Source: an uncultured Erythrobacter sp. (GTDB lineage Bacteria > Pseudomonadota > Alphaproteobacteria > Sphingomonadales > Sphingomonadaceae). Taken from it: DNA of 64,000 bases. Under the pieces are notes generated by a model, which made no database searches, had not been told where the DNA came from, and saw nothing but the letters and a program-made list of their open reading frames with translations. Positions 51,621-59,712 of this stretch are shown piece after piece. The stretch covers positions 806,001-870,000 of the forward strand of contig CANMSD010000002.1 in the NCBI GenBank assembly GCA_947500645.1, read 5' to 3'. Position 1 is the first letter of the stretch; each line of letters starts with the position of its first letter. A program made the translations under genes and the position numbers.

Positions 51621-51939
51621 GTCACAGTAATGCTTTGTTACTTACAATTCCGATCACATTTATCGCGTCAGCCGATCATGAAGTTCGAATGAAGCGACGG
51701 TTCTGATGCAGCGAAAAGCCAGAAAGCCGCACCCCGCAAATGTGGGTGCAGCCGACCTGATCTCCGCAGCGTTGCTTGACTTGCCGCCCCGCTGAAAGGG
51801 GGTGGGAGAATTCCGACAGCGCCGGGGGAAGGGGCTGACGGGCGAGCGGGCTATGCGGAACGCGACGAGGTGATTGATCACCAGATGCGTCCTGCTTTGC
51901 GGGCTCGTATGTCCCCGAAACGGGGCGACAAGCAAGACA

Positions 51940-51971
51940 GCGATGGCCCGCGGGGGAAGCATGGCCATCGC
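51940..51971. repeat. Perfect 9-bp stem-loop in the guaA upstream region
   Basis: GCGATGGCC (51940-51948) is the exact reverse complement of GGCCATCGC (51963-51971), with a 14-nt loop. The stem is the strongest in the gene-free region and lies about 200 nt before guaA. Confidence 0.7.
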
Positions 51972-52064
51972 CTTTGCAGCATCGAAGAGAGCGGGAGAGG
52001 AGGCTCGGTTCGCGCTACAACGAGTAAATGGTGTTTCATGCGATCGAACACAAATGCCAAAATT

Positions 52065-52085
52065 CGCAATCAAGTTGCGTTTTTT
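52065..52085 (+). terminator. Weak intrinsic-terminator-like element upstream of guaA
   Basis: CGCAA (52065-52069), loop TCAAG, TTGCG (52075-52079) and then six T residues (52080-52085). It points toward guaA and ends 89 nt before its ATG. TTGC (52075-52078) can also pair with GCAA at 52086-52089, which would break the terminator stem. The stem is only 5 bp, so activity is uncertain. Confidence 0.4.
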
Positions 52086-52174
52086 GCAATATGTTTGTTG
52101 CTAGCGATGCATGGTTGCGCAAAGCTTTTGGCGCACCTCTGGACTTGGTCAGACGCGCTGCCTAACCCGGCGCC

Positions 52175-53764
52175 ATGTCCGATCATAGCGCGCCCGATTC
52201 CGCCCTTCCCGATTCCATCTTGATCGTCGATTTCGGCAGTCAGGTGACCCAGCTCATAGCGCGCCGGGTGCGCGAGGCAGGGGTCTATTCCGAGATTGCG
52301 CCGTTCAGTATGGCCGAAGAGGCGTTTCACCGGATGAAGCCGAAGGGCATTATTCTTTCCGGATCGCCTGCGGGTGTACCGGAAGAGGGTTCTCCGCGCG
52401 CGCCGCAAATCGTCTTCGATGCGGGCGTGCCGATCCTCGGAATTTGCTATGGCCAGCAGGTCATGTCGCACCAACTGGGCGGGGAAGTCCGGCCCGGTCA
52501 CGAAACCGGCGAAGGCGGTGAATTCGGCCGCGCGTTCCTGACCGTCACCAAATCCTGCGCGCTGTTCGATGGCCTTTGGGCTGAGGGCGAGCGCCACCAG
52601 GTGTGGATGAGCCATGGTGACAAGGTTACGAAATTCGCGCCCGGCTTTGAAATCGTCGCTACCTCGGACGGCGCGCCATTCGCAGTGATCGCCGATGAAG
52701 AGCGCCAATATTACGGGACGCAATTTCACCCTGAGGTCGTCCACACGCCCGATGGCGGCAAACTGCTCGCCAATTTCGTGCACAAGGTTTGCGGGCTGGC
52801 GGGTGACTGGACCATGGCCGCCTATCGCGACACCAAAGTTGCGGAGATTCGCGAACAGGTCGGCGATGGCCGGGTGATTTGCGGCCTTTCCGGCGGGGTC
52901 GATAGCTCGGTCGCGGCGATCCTGATCCATGAGGCGATTGGCGATCAGCTCACCTGCGTGTTCGTCGATCACGGCCTGCTGCGCCTCAACGAGCGCGAAC
53001 AGGTCGAGAGCCTGTTCCGCGATCACTACAATATTCCGCTGGTCGTGGTGGATGCCGAAGAGCGCTTTATGGCCGGTCTGTCTGGCGTCTCCGACCCGGA
53101 GAAGAAGCGCAAGTTCATCGGCGGCGAGTTCATCGCGGTGTTTGAGGAAGAGGCGAACAAGCTCGGCGGGGCGGATTTCCTCGCGCAAGGCACGCTTTAC
53201 CCGGACGTGATCGAGAGCGTCTCTTTCACCGGCGGCCCTTCGGTGACGATCAAGAGCCATCACAATGTCGGCGGCCTGCCCGAGCGGATGAATATGGAGC
53301 TGGTGGAGCCGCTGCGCGAATTGTTCAAGGATGAGGTGCGCGCGCTTGGCCGCGAACTTGGCCTGAACGAGCAATTCGTCGGTCGCCACCCCTTTCCCGG
53401 GCCTGGCCTTGCGATCCGCATTCCCGGTGAAGTCACGAAGGAGCGCTGCGATATCCTGCGCAAGGCCGATGCGATCTATCTGGAAGAAATCCGCAACACC
53501 GGATTGTACGACGCGATCTGGCAGGCCTTTGCCGTGTTGCTACCGGTCAAAACCGTCGGCGTGATGGGAGACCACCGGACCTATGACAATGTCTGCGGGC
53601 TGCGCGCAGTTACCAGCACCGATGGCATGACGGCGGATGTCTACCCATTCGACGCCAGCTTCCTCACCGGCTGTGCGACGCGTATCGTCAACGAAGTGCA
53701 GGGCATCAATCGTGTGGTCTATGACTATACGTCGAAACCGCCTGGCACGATCGAGTGGGAGTGA
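52175..53764 (+). CDS. guaA: GMP synthase (glutamine-hydrolysing)
   Basis: The protein has 529 aa. The class I glutamine amidotransferase domain has the nucleophile Cys91 in GICYGQQVM and the His/Glu in [12 protein letters not shown]. The ATP-pyrophosphatase domain has the PP-loop [13 protein letters not shown]. The C-terminal dimerisation domain includes [12 protein letters not shown] and ends [15 protein letters not shown], the classic GuaA terminus. It converts XMP to GMP. There is no clear ribosome site before the ATG. The upstream 1 kb is gene-poor and may be a leader. Confidence 0.98.
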   Translation: MSDHSAPDSALPDSILIVDFGSQVTQLIARRVREAGVYSEIAPFSMAEEAFHRMKPKGIILSGSPAGVPEEGSPRAPQIVFDAGVPILGICYGQQVMSHQLGGEVRPGHETGEGGEFGRAFLTVTKSCALFDGLWAEGERHQVWMSHGDKVTKFAPGFEIVATSDGAPFAVIADEERQYYGTQFHPEVVHTPDGGKLLANFVHKVCGLAGDWTMAAYRDTKVAEIREQVGDGRVICGLSGGVDSSVAAILIHEAIGDQLTCVFVDHGLLRLNEREQVESLFRDHYNIPLVVVDAEERFMAGLSGVSDPEKKRKFIGGEFIAVFEEEANKLGGADFLAQGTLYPDVIESVSFTGGPSVTIKSHHNVGGLPERMNMELVEPLRELFKDEVRALGRELGLNEQFVGRHPFPGPGLAIRIPGEVTKERCDILRKADAIYLEEIRNTGLYDAIWQAFAVLLPVKTVGVMGDHRTYDNVCGLRAVTSTDGMTADVYPFDASFLTGCATRIVNEVQGINRVVYDYTSKPPGTIEWE

Positions 53765-53769
53765 TTCCG

Positions 53770-54159
53770 ATGACCAAGTGTTACATTACTGTCGGATCGA
53801 ATGACCTGATAAAATCCTTCGCCTTCTATGATCCAGTGATGGCTGCAATCGGAGCGAAAGTGGCAGGTGATTTTGAAGGAATGACGCGCAGCTATGCCTT
53901 ACCTGATGGGTTCCAGCTGTGGGTGACCAAGACCCAGAATGGAGAGCCGGCTGAGCCCGGCAATGGCCATACTGCTGGCCTCCACGCAGGCAGTATCGAA
54001 GCAGTTCAGGCCGCGCATGCCGCGGCGTTATCGAACGGCGGTACGGATGAAGGCGCGCCGGGGCCTCGCCCGATGTATGGGCCTGACGTGTACGGCGCCT
54101 ACGCTCGCGACCCTGATGGCAACAAGCTCGCCTTTATGACCTTCGTGAAACAAGACTGA
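53770..54159 (+). CDS. VOC (glyoxalase-like) protein
   Basis: About 129 aa from the ATG at 53770, 5 nt after the guaA stop; a GTG at 53755 would overlap guaA. The VOC fold is seen from CYITVGSNDLIKSFAFYD to YARDPDGNKLAFMTF. It shares GGTDEGAPGPR with the VOC protein at 6471-6851, marking one subfamily. The gene sits directly behind guaA and may be co-transcribed with it, although no functional tie is known. Substrate unknown. Confidence 0.88.
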   Translation: MTKCYITVGSNDLIKSFAFYDPVMAAIGAKVAGDFEGMTRSYALPDGFQLWVTKTQNGEPAEPGNGHTAGLHAGSIEAVQAAHAAALSNGGTDEGAPGPRPMYGPDVYGAYARDPDGNKLAFMTFVKQD

Positions 54160-54180
54160 GGCAGGCGAGGCTAGCTCCGC

Positions 54181-54723
54181 ATGCCCACCATTTTCACCCA
54201 TGCCATAGTCCCGCTAGCGATTGCCGCTGCGGCGGGGCGCGGGGTGATTTCTCCCAAGCTGGCCATAGCGGGCGCGTTGTTTGCGATCCTGCCCGATGCC
54301 GATGTTGTCGGCTTCGCGCTGGGCATCGAATATGCTGATGAATGGGGCCATCGCGGAGCGACGCATTCGCTGGCCTTTGCGGCTTTGTTCGCTGCCGCAA
54401 CCGCGCTCATCTGGAAAGAGGCGCGCAGCATTGGCGCTTGGCTCTTCCTGACTCTGGCGATGGCGAGCCACGGCCTGCTCGATACGCTGACTAGTGGCGG
54501 GTTGGGAGCGGCGCTGTACTGGCCGTTAGACAACGCCCGGATATTCGCGCCCTACACTCCGGTCAGGGTCTCGCCGATTGGAATGGACTTCTTCTCAGGG
54601 CGCGGCCTCGTGACAATCATGTCGGAGATCAAATGGATTTGGCTGCCTTGCATCGCTCTGGCGCTTGCCGGATGGGGCGCACGGCGCGTATCGCGAGGCG
54701 ATGCAACTCGATCTCGGCTCTGA
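54181..54723 (+). CDS. YdjM-like (DUF457) membrane metal-dependent hydrolase
   Basis: The protein has 180 aa and about four membrane helices. DUF457/YdjM hallmarks are FTHAIVPLAIAAAAG near the start, AILPDADVVGF, GHRGATHSLAF and MASHGLLDTLTSGG, which together form a His/Asp-rich site at the membrane. E. coli YdjM is a LexA-regulated member of the family; the activity is not known. The 3' end overlaps the following repair-enzyme gene by 23 nt. No SOS-box match was seen upstream. Confidence 0.88.
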   Translation: MPTIFTHAIVPLAIAAAAGRGVISPKLAIAGALFAILPDADVVGFALGIEYADEWGHRGATHSLAFAALFAAATALIWKEARSIGAWLFLTLAMASHGLLDTLTSGGLGAALYWPLDNARIFAPYTPVRVSPIGMDFFSGRGLVTIMSEIKWIWLPCIALALAGWGARRVSRGDATRSRL

Positions 54724-55414
54724 CAATCGCACCGAAATCCTCCGCCGTTTGCAGACGGCGATGATCGAGCGGTTCGGGCGGATCGTGCGCCCGGATGAAA
54801 AGCGCCGCGATCCCGTGTGGGTGCTAGTCCACGGCGTGATCGGCGCGCGGGCAAAGACGATTGTGTCCAACGCCTCCACCGATAGTTTGCTGGCCGAGTA
54901 CGGATCGTGGGAGAAGGTTGCAGCGGCCCCGGTCGAGGAGCTGGAGGAACGGCTGCACCGCCAAACTTTTCCGAGTGTCGCGGCAAAGCGGCTGAAGGAT
55001 TGTCTCAACGCGATTATCGCCGAGCGCGGCGAAGTCGACCTGCGCCACCTCTCCAATCTCGAAACCGAAGCGGCGATGGCGTGGCTCGAGCAGCTACCCG
55101 GCGTCGCGCGCAAGATCAGCGCAGGCGTAATGAATACCTCGCATTTCGAGCGCAAGGCGATGGTGATCGACGGCCATCATCGCCGCATTATGCAGCGCAT
55201 GGCAATCGTCCCGGCAAAGGCCGACACAACGCGTGCCTATGATGCTTTGATGCCAATCCTGCCGCCGGAATGGAGCGCGGCGGATATGGATGAGCATCAC
55301 CTGCTGCTGAAGAAGCTCGGGCAGAATTACTGCCGCCCGCGCGTGCCGCAATGCGAGGACTGCCCGGCGCTGAAGGACTGCAAGACGGGAACTTCATCAC
55401 AGCCTGCGCGCTGA
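54701..55414 (+). CDS. HhH-GPD DNA glycosylase, endonuclease III-like, with [4Fe-4S] cluster (copy 1)
   Basis: The protein has 237 aa from the ATG at 54701. The helix-hairpin-helix reads EQLPGVARKISAGVM with the catalytic lysine; the catalytic aspartate is in VIDGHHRRI. A C-X6-C-X2-C-X5-C cluster (CRPRVPQCEDCPALKDC) ends the protein, as in Nth and MutY. Such enzymes excise damaged bases and may cut at abasic sites. Gly-His replaces the Thr-His that normally follows the aspartate (VDTH), so it is not a canonical Nth. It overlaps the YdjM-like gene by 23 nt and lies 6 nt before a second HhH-GPD gene. Confidence 0.9.
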   Translation: MQLDLGSDNRTEILRRLQTAMIERFGRIVRPDEKRRDPVWVLVHGVIGARAKTIVSNASTDSLLAEYGSWEKVAAAPVEELEERLHRQTFPSVAAKRLKDCLNAIIAERGEVDLRHLSNLETEAAMAWLEQLPGVARKISAGVMNTSHFERKAMVIDGHHRRIMQRMAIVPAKADTTRAYDALMPILPPEWSAADMDEHHLLLKKLGQNYCRPRVPQCEDCPALKDCKTGTSSQPAR

Positions 55415-55420
55415 TCCCAC

Positions 55421-56077
55421 ATGCTTTCCGAAACCGAGATCGAGACTGTCTATCGCCGCCTGTCGGAAGCCATGCCGGGGCGCACGAGGAATGCGAAAGG
55501 GCCAAAGGGTCAGCCGGATGCCTTCCGATCATGCATCTCCTGCATGCTCTCGGCGCAATCGCTCGATCGCAACACGGCGGCGGCGACAAAGGCGCTGTTC
55601 AGGCTCGCCAAGACGCCCAAGACAATGCTCGCGCTGGATGACGCGCAGATTGCCGAGGCGATCAAGCCTTGTGGCCTCTACAACAACAAAACGAAGAACA
55701 TCCGCAAGTTCTGTACCTCGCTGATCGAGGAGCATGGCGGAATCGTCCCAGACACGCGCGAGGGGCTGATGAGCCTTCCGGGTATTGGCCGCAAATGCGC
55801 TGACATCGTGATGAGCTTTGCGTTCGGCAAAGACGTGATTGCGGTCGACACGCATGTTCACCGGGTGTGCAACCGGATCGGGCTGACGAAGGCCAAGACT
55901 GCAGAGAAAACCGCCGAGCAGCTGGAGCAGCGCAGCCCCCAATGGGCCATGGCAGATGGACACTTCTGGCTGATCCAGTTCGGCAAGAAAGTGTGCCGCG
56001 CCCGCGTTCCCAAATGCGAAATCTGTGTGGTGAGCGATCTGTGCGAGACTGGACCGATCAACCGGGACGAAGGCTGA
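55421..56077 (+). CDS. Endonuclease III-like HhH-GPD DNA glycosylase (copy 2)
   Basis: The protein has 218 aa. The motif SLPGIGRKCADIVM holds the catalytic lysine and IAVDTHVHRVCNRIG the aspartate. The iron-sulfur loop is CRARVPKCEICVVSDLC with the standard Nth spacing. The N-terminal region (FRSCISCMLSAQSLDRNTAAATKALF) is recognisable as the Nth helix with differences from the usual LLSAQATD. It resembles Nth more closely than the gene before it. The two genes are 6 nt apart and surely co-transcribed. Whether this is the cell's main Nth cannot be decided from the window. Confidence 0.92.
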   Translation: MLSETEIETVYRRLSEAMPGRTRNAKGPKGQPDAFRSCISCMLSAQSLDRNTAAATKALFRLAKTPKTMLALDDAQIAEAIKPCGLYNNKTKNIRKFCTSLIEEHGGIVPDTREGLMSLPGIGRKCADIVMSFAFGKDVIAVDTHVHRVCNRIGLTKAKTAEKTAEQLEQRSPQWAMADGHFWLIQFGKKVCRARVPKCEICVVSDLCETGPINRDEG

Positions 56078-56079
56078 CG

Positions 56080-57045
56080 CTACGGCCGGAAAGTGACGCC
56101 GGTCATTTCCTCGCTCTTATCCCATAGTCTCGCGGCGACATCTTCATCGAGCGCGTTGGGAAAGACGCCGCCTGCACGCGGCTTTTCCGGGTCGGCGAGC
56201 GCGGCGATATTGCAATCCTCGCAGTAGACGCCGCCCTTGCCCTCCAACAGCGGTGAGGTCGCACACCATACAGATGTGGAGGCTCCCTCTTCGGTTGACT
56301 TGAAGGCTTCGTGCACATTGCCTTCGTCGTCATACCAGCCCATCGCTTTTTGCTCTTCCATGGTGAGGTGGCGCTGGAGTGGGGTCGCGATCCCACCGGG
56401 ATGAACTGAGAAGGCGCGTACATCATGTTCCGCGCCGAGTTTGTCGAGCTGAAGCGCGAACAGCGCATTGGCGCTCTTGGCTTGACCATAGGCGGCCCAC
56501 TTTTCGTACTCGCGATGCTCGTAGTGCGGGTCGTCGATGTGAACCGGGCTGATCCGATGTCCGATCGAGGAGAGCACGACCACGCGCGCCTTGTTAGCGG
56601 CTTTCAACAGCGGCCATAGGCGCGCGGTGAGCTGGAAATGTCCCAAGTGATTGGTCGCAAACTGCATCTCATATCCGCGCGCATCGCGAGCCAATGGGCT
56701 GGCCATGATCGCGGCATTGTTGATGAGAATGTCGAGCCGATCCCACTTCTCCGCCACCGACGCCGCGAAGGCATCGATCGAGGCCGGGTCCGACAGATCG
56801 AGTGGCAGAATACTGATGTCGCCCACCACCTCATCAAGGACCTCGTGGGCCGCATCGGGTCGCCTTGCGCCGACGATCACATGCGCCCCTGCACCCGCCA
56901 AAGCGCGCACCGTTTCCGTCCCGATCCCCGAATAGCCGCCTGTCACCAACACCTGCTTGCCCGAAAGGTCGACGCTGTAGACCACTTCGCGCGCAGTCGA
57001 GCGATAGCCGAACGGGGACTCAATCGGGGCCTGCGGCGTATTCAT
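56080..57045 (-). CDS. Short-chain dehydrogenase/reductase (SDR)
   Basis: The protein has 321 aa. The nucleotide-binding loop is VLVTGGYSGIGTETVRALAG, followed by ILINNAAIMASP (the NNAG-type motif) and a Tyr-X3-Lys-like catalytic pair in YEKWAAYGQAKSANALFALQ. The N-terminal 25 residues precede the Rossmann fold. It resembles retinol-dehydrogenase/WW-domain-oxidoreductase-like SDRs. Substrate unknown. It converges with the second HhH-GPD gene (stops 2 nt apart) and is divergent from the nitronate monooxygenase-like gene. Confidence 0.9.
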   Translation of the reverse strand: MNTPQAPIESPFGYRSTAREVVYSVDLSGKQVLVTGGYSGIGTETVRALAGAGAHVIVGARRPDAAHEVLDEVVGDISILPLDLSDPASIDAFAASVAEKWDRLDILINNAAIMASPLARDARGYEMQFATNHLGHFQLTARLWPLLKAANKARVVVLSSIGHRISPVHIDDPHYEHREYEKWAAYGQAKSANALFALQLDKLGAEHDVRAFSVHPGGIATPLQRHLTMEEQKAMGWYDDEGNVHEAFKSTEEGASTSVWCATSPLLEGKGGVYCEDCNIAALADPEKPRAGGVFPNALDEDVAARLWDKSEEMTGVTFRP

Positions 57046-57134
57046 TTGGCTCTCTCCGTCTTGTCAGCGCACGGCTTAGCATTATGGGTGGCAATAAGCG
57101 ACGTATTCGCACTGACACGACAGGGAGACTCTTC

Positions 57135-58112
57135 ATGAAAACTGCCATCACAGAAATGTTCGGCATCCAGCACCCGATTATCCAGGGCGGCATGCATTAT
57201 GTCGGTTTTGCCGAGATGGCGGCTGCTGTCTCCAATGCGGGCGGTCTCGGCATTATCACCGGCCTGACGCAAAAGACGCCACAGGATCTGGCCAATGAAA
57301 TCGCGCGCTGCAAGGATATGACCGACAAGCCCTTCGGCGTGAATATCACGATCCTGCCGACGCTGACCCCGCCCGATTATCCAGCAATCGTAAAGGCGGT
57401 GATCGATGGCGGCGTGAAGGTGGTCGAAACGGCGGGCCGTAACCCGGTCGATTTGCTCGGGCCGCTCAAGGATGCAGGGATCAAGGTGATCCACAAATGC
57501 ACCAGCGTGCGCCATTCCCTGAAGGCGCAGGAGATCGGCTGCGACGCGGTGTCGGTCGATGGCTTTGAGTGCGGCGGGCATCCGGGCGAAGACGATATTC
57601 CGAACTTCATCCTGCTGCCGCGCGCAGCGGACGAGCTTGAGATTCCGTTCGTCTCTTCAGGTGGCATGGCGGACGGGCGCAGCCTAGTGGCCAGCCTCGC
57701 TATGGGCGCGCAGGGCATGAACATGGGCACGCGCTTTATCGCTACCAAAGAGGCGCCGGTGCATGAGAATGTGAAAGCGGCAATCGTCGCCGCCTCCGAA
57801 CTCGACACGCGGCTCGTCATGCGCCCACTGCGCAACACCGAGCGGGTGATGACCAACGAAGCCGTTGAACGCCTGCTCGAGAAAGAAAAGCGGCTTGGCG
57901 ACGATATCAAGTTCGAGGACATCATCGAGGAAGTCGCCGGCGTCTATCCATCGATCATGATGGAAGGCGATATGGACAAGGGTGCGTGGAGCTGCGGCAT
58001 GGTTGCCGGCCTGATCAACGATATCCCGACCTGCCAGGAACTGATCGACGGCATCATGAGCCAGGCGGAGGAAATCGTTGCCCGCATGCAGGGCCAGATC
58101 GACGCGAGCTGA
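57135..58112 (+). CDS. Nitronate monooxygenase / FabK-like flavoprotein
   Basis: The protein has 325 aa from the ATG at 57135, with an AGGGAGA ribosome site. It is an FMN barrel of the NMO family: MFGIQHPIIQGGMHYVGFAEMAAAVSNAGG, KPFGVNITILPT, VDGFECGGHPGEDD and SSGGMADGRSLVASLAMGAQGMNMGTRF. FabK enoyl-ACP reductases share this fold, so either activity is possible; the region around GFECGGHPGE fits NMO-type enzymes best. A long imperfect hairpin begins 27 nt after the stop. Confidence 0.9.
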   Translation: MKTAITEMFGIQHPIIQGGMHYVGFAEMAAAVSNAGGLGIITGLTQKTPQDLANEIARCKDMTDKPFGVNITILPTLTPPDYPAIVKAVIDGGVKVVETAGRNPVDLLGPLKDAGIKVIHKCTSVRHSLKAQEIGCDAVSVDGFECGGHPGEDDIPNFILLPRAADELEIPFVSSGGMADGRSLVASLAMGAQGMNMGTRFIATKEAPVHENVKAAIVAASELDTRLVMRPLRNTERVMTNEAVERLLEKEKRLGDDIKFEDIIEEVAGVYPSIMMEGDMDKGAWSCGMVAGLINDIPTCQELIDGIMSQAEEIVARMQGQIDAS

Positions 58113-58139
58113 CCAAGGAATAACCTTTAGGTATGACTG

Positions 58140-58192
58140 CTTGGGTCGCGGTTTTGCCAATATACTGAGGCAAAACTTAACGCGCGACCAAG
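58140..58192. repeat. Extended stem-loop downstream of the nitronate monooxygenase gene
   Basis: Inner stem GTTTTGCC (58151-58158) with GGCAAAAC (58169-58176), loop of 10 nt. Outer stem CTTGGGTCGCG (58140-58150) with CGCGACCAAG (58183-58192), 10 pairs with one bulged G. TTAACG is unpaired on the 3' side. There is no T-run after it. It could be a transcript 3' end structure or part of the leader of the next gene. Confidence 0.65.
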
Positions 58193-58352
58193 TAGTTAGC
58201 CGACTAAAATTCTCGGAACCTTTCGGATAGTTGTACTTTCGTGGCCGGGTGATTTGTCGCCTAACCCATGGGATCGACAACTGGAACGGCGCTTTGGCTG
58301 CGGCTGAGGTGCGAAACGCCTCGGCCGTGGCCGCGGCGGGAAAGGGAGAATA

Positions 58353-59018
58353 ATGCAAGAATTTCTTGCCCTTGAAGCATGGGTCATACTGGTCGCAGCA
58401 CCGTGTGTCCTCAGCTGGGTCCTGGGTGAAATGCACGGTGCGGCGCGGATGCGAAGCATTGCGAGCTCTGGCACCGCAGCCACTGACGGAACGGAAAGTA
58501 TGTGGGAGCGGATCGGCGCGCCTGAACGTGCTTTGCGAATTCAGACAGCGAGAGCCGAAGCGTCCTTGCAAGCCCGTCGTATCGGAAATCCGCAATCCAC
58601 GGCTGACATGTCGAAGGCGCGCGCTTCCATCGACAGCGCAATGGAACGTTCAACATCGGAGGTTCGCGAAGAAGCAGCACTTGCCGCCTCACGGAATCTG
58701 ACCTCGCCGGTCGACGACATGTCGACCCCGGATCAACTCAGCGAAGAAGCCGAATGGCGCCGCCGGGAAATCGAGCAAATTTGGGCTGAACGCGACGCCG
58801 GTTTGGTTGAGGATACGCTCGAGGCGACGCAGGGCCATCGCGCTTTGGCTGAGGAGCGGACACAGGCCAATGCGCAAGAGTATATCGATCAGGTGCTGGC
58901 TGCGTTTGCGCCGCCATTGTCCGAAGTTAGAACACGTCGCGACGCGCCTCATAAAACGATCGACGCTAAATCGCGTGAGCCGGGCCGGGAGCTCCAGCCC
59001 AGTCAAACTGCGACCTAA
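58353..59018 (+). CDS. Membrane-anchored protein of unknown function
   Basis: The protein has 221 aa. A single N-terminal membrane helix (about 8-25, LEAWVILVAAPCVLSWVLG) is followed by a soluble charged tail rich in Ala, Glu and Arg, probably helical or coiled coil (about 120-185, SEEAEWRRREIEQIWAERD). I recognise no domain. An AAAGGGAGA ribosome site supports the start. The gene stands between a large stem-loop upstream and a strong terminator downstream, so it is likely a single-gene transcript. Confidence 0.75.
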   Translation: MQEFLALEAWVILVAAPCVLSWVLGEMHGAARMRSIASSGTAATDGTESMWERIGAPERALRIQTARAEASLQARRIGNPQSTADMSKARASIDSAMERSTSEVREEAALAASRNLTSPVDDMSTPDQLSEEAEWRRREIEQIWAERDAGLVEDTLEATQGHRALAEERTQANAQEYIDQVLAAFAPPLSEVRTRRDAPHKTIDAKSREPGRELQPSQTAT

Positions 59019-59080
59019 GACGAGGTAACGTCTGACGTAGTCCGGTGATCGGCGCCGCAGGCTCGCGGTGATATCATGAA

Positions 59081-59118
59081 AAAGGCGCGCGAGAGGTTTC
59101 GACCTTTCGCGCGCCTTT
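59081..59118. terminator. Strong bidirectional intrinsic terminator
   Basis: AAAGGCGCGCGAGAGGT (59081-59097) pairs with ACCTTTCGCGCGCCTTT (59102-59118) around a TTCG tetraloop; 17 pairs, one of them G-T. An A-run precedes and a T-run ends the stem, so it can act on both strands: for the rightward 58353 gene and the leftward 59172 gene. It is the clearest terminator in the window. Confidence 0.9.
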
Positions 59119-59127
59119 GCGTTTGTG

Positions 59128-59156
59128 GCTCAGCCGCATGTTGTTGCGGACTGAGC
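59128..59156. repeat. Second stem-loop beside the terminator
   Basis: GCTCAG (59128-59133) pairs with CTGAGC (59151-59156) and CCGCA (59134-59138) with TGCGG (59145-59149), leaving one bulged A (59150). It lies between the strong terminator and the stop of the leftward gene at 59172. Confidence 0.6.
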
Positions 59157-59171
59157 TCAATTCAAACCGTG

Positions 59172-59606
59172 TCAGCTATCGGCTTCTTCTGCGTCTTCAA
59201 CCCTGGTGTAGGGAACAAAGTCTTCGAAGAAGACAGCGCCGGTGAAGAAACCGCTGAAGCGATCTACCGTGGTGATCTGGTCGAGTCGGCACAGATTCGT
59301 ATTGCCGAACTTGCGGATCACCAGAATATCGTCATCGTCGATGTCTTTTGGCCGGGTCGTGCGCTGGACGTACAGCGTCTTGCCGCTACCATAGACATAG
59401 GCGGTGTCATCGATCGTGCGCATGCGGCGCTCGGCGAAGCGGCGGATGCAGCGCACAGGCTCTCCAGCCACGCGGCCTTCAAGTATTTTCTCAAGCTTTT
59501 CCTCACCCTTCAGCTTTTCCCCTGCCATTGCAGGGGGCGCGCCGAGCAGCGCAAGGCCAGCTGCACTGGCAGCGGTGAGTGTGAGGACTTTTAACGAGCG
59601 AACCAT
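59172..59606 (-). CDS. Secreted protein of unknown function
   Basis: The protein has 144 aa from the ATG at 59606, with an AAGGAGAG ribosome site. The signal peptide is MVRSLKVLTLTAASAAGLAL and beyond, cleaved near AMA. The mature domain has a Cys pair (RCIRRF and NLCRLDQ) and aromatic C-terminal strands (SGFFTGAVFFEDFVPY), ending in an acidic tail. I do not know the family; similar short periplasmic proteins are common in sphingomonads. A strong terminator lies just downstream. Confidence 0.8.
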   Translation of the reverse strand: MVRSLKVLTLTAASAAGLALLGAPPAMAGEKLKGEEKLEKILEGRVAGEPVRCIRRFAERRMRTIDDTAYVYGSGKTLYVQRTTRPKDIDDDDILVIRKFGNTNLCRLDQITTVDRFSGFFTGAVFFEDFVPYTRVEDAEEADS

Positions 59607-59712
59607 GGACAGCTCTCCTTTGGTAAGACCCTTCAAGCGTGCATTACCCGCTGTGAAGTGAATGCTTGCTGACTCTGCGCTTCGTAGCACAAATCCGCCC
59701 TAGCGTGGCATT

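Larger units (their letters stand above)
51556..52174. other. 619-bp gene-free region upstream of guaA with several hairpins
   Basis: No convincing protein gene. An AT-rich part (about 51560-51660) probably holds the promoter of the leftward 27-codon ORF. Stem-loops follow at 51729-51749 (GCACCC/GGGTGC), 51913-51925 (CCCCG/CGGGG) and 51940-51971 (9 bp), then a terminator-like element at 52065-52085. Frames of 76-137 codons cross the region on both strands but lack ribosome sites and coding character. A structured RNA or a long guaA leader is possible. Confidence 0.6.

Noticed and set aside
51660..52073. 137-codon leftward frame in the guaA upstream region
   Set aside because: No ribosome site, no recognisable domain, and several hairpins cross it; treated as non-coding.
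52070..53389. 439-codon open frame opposite guaA
   Set aside because: It lies antisense to the unmistakable guaA gene and has no motif or ribosome site of its own.
58203..58226. General-stress (EcfG-type) promoter starting GGAAC
   Set aside because: No GTT -10 element is found at the required 16-17 nt spacing.
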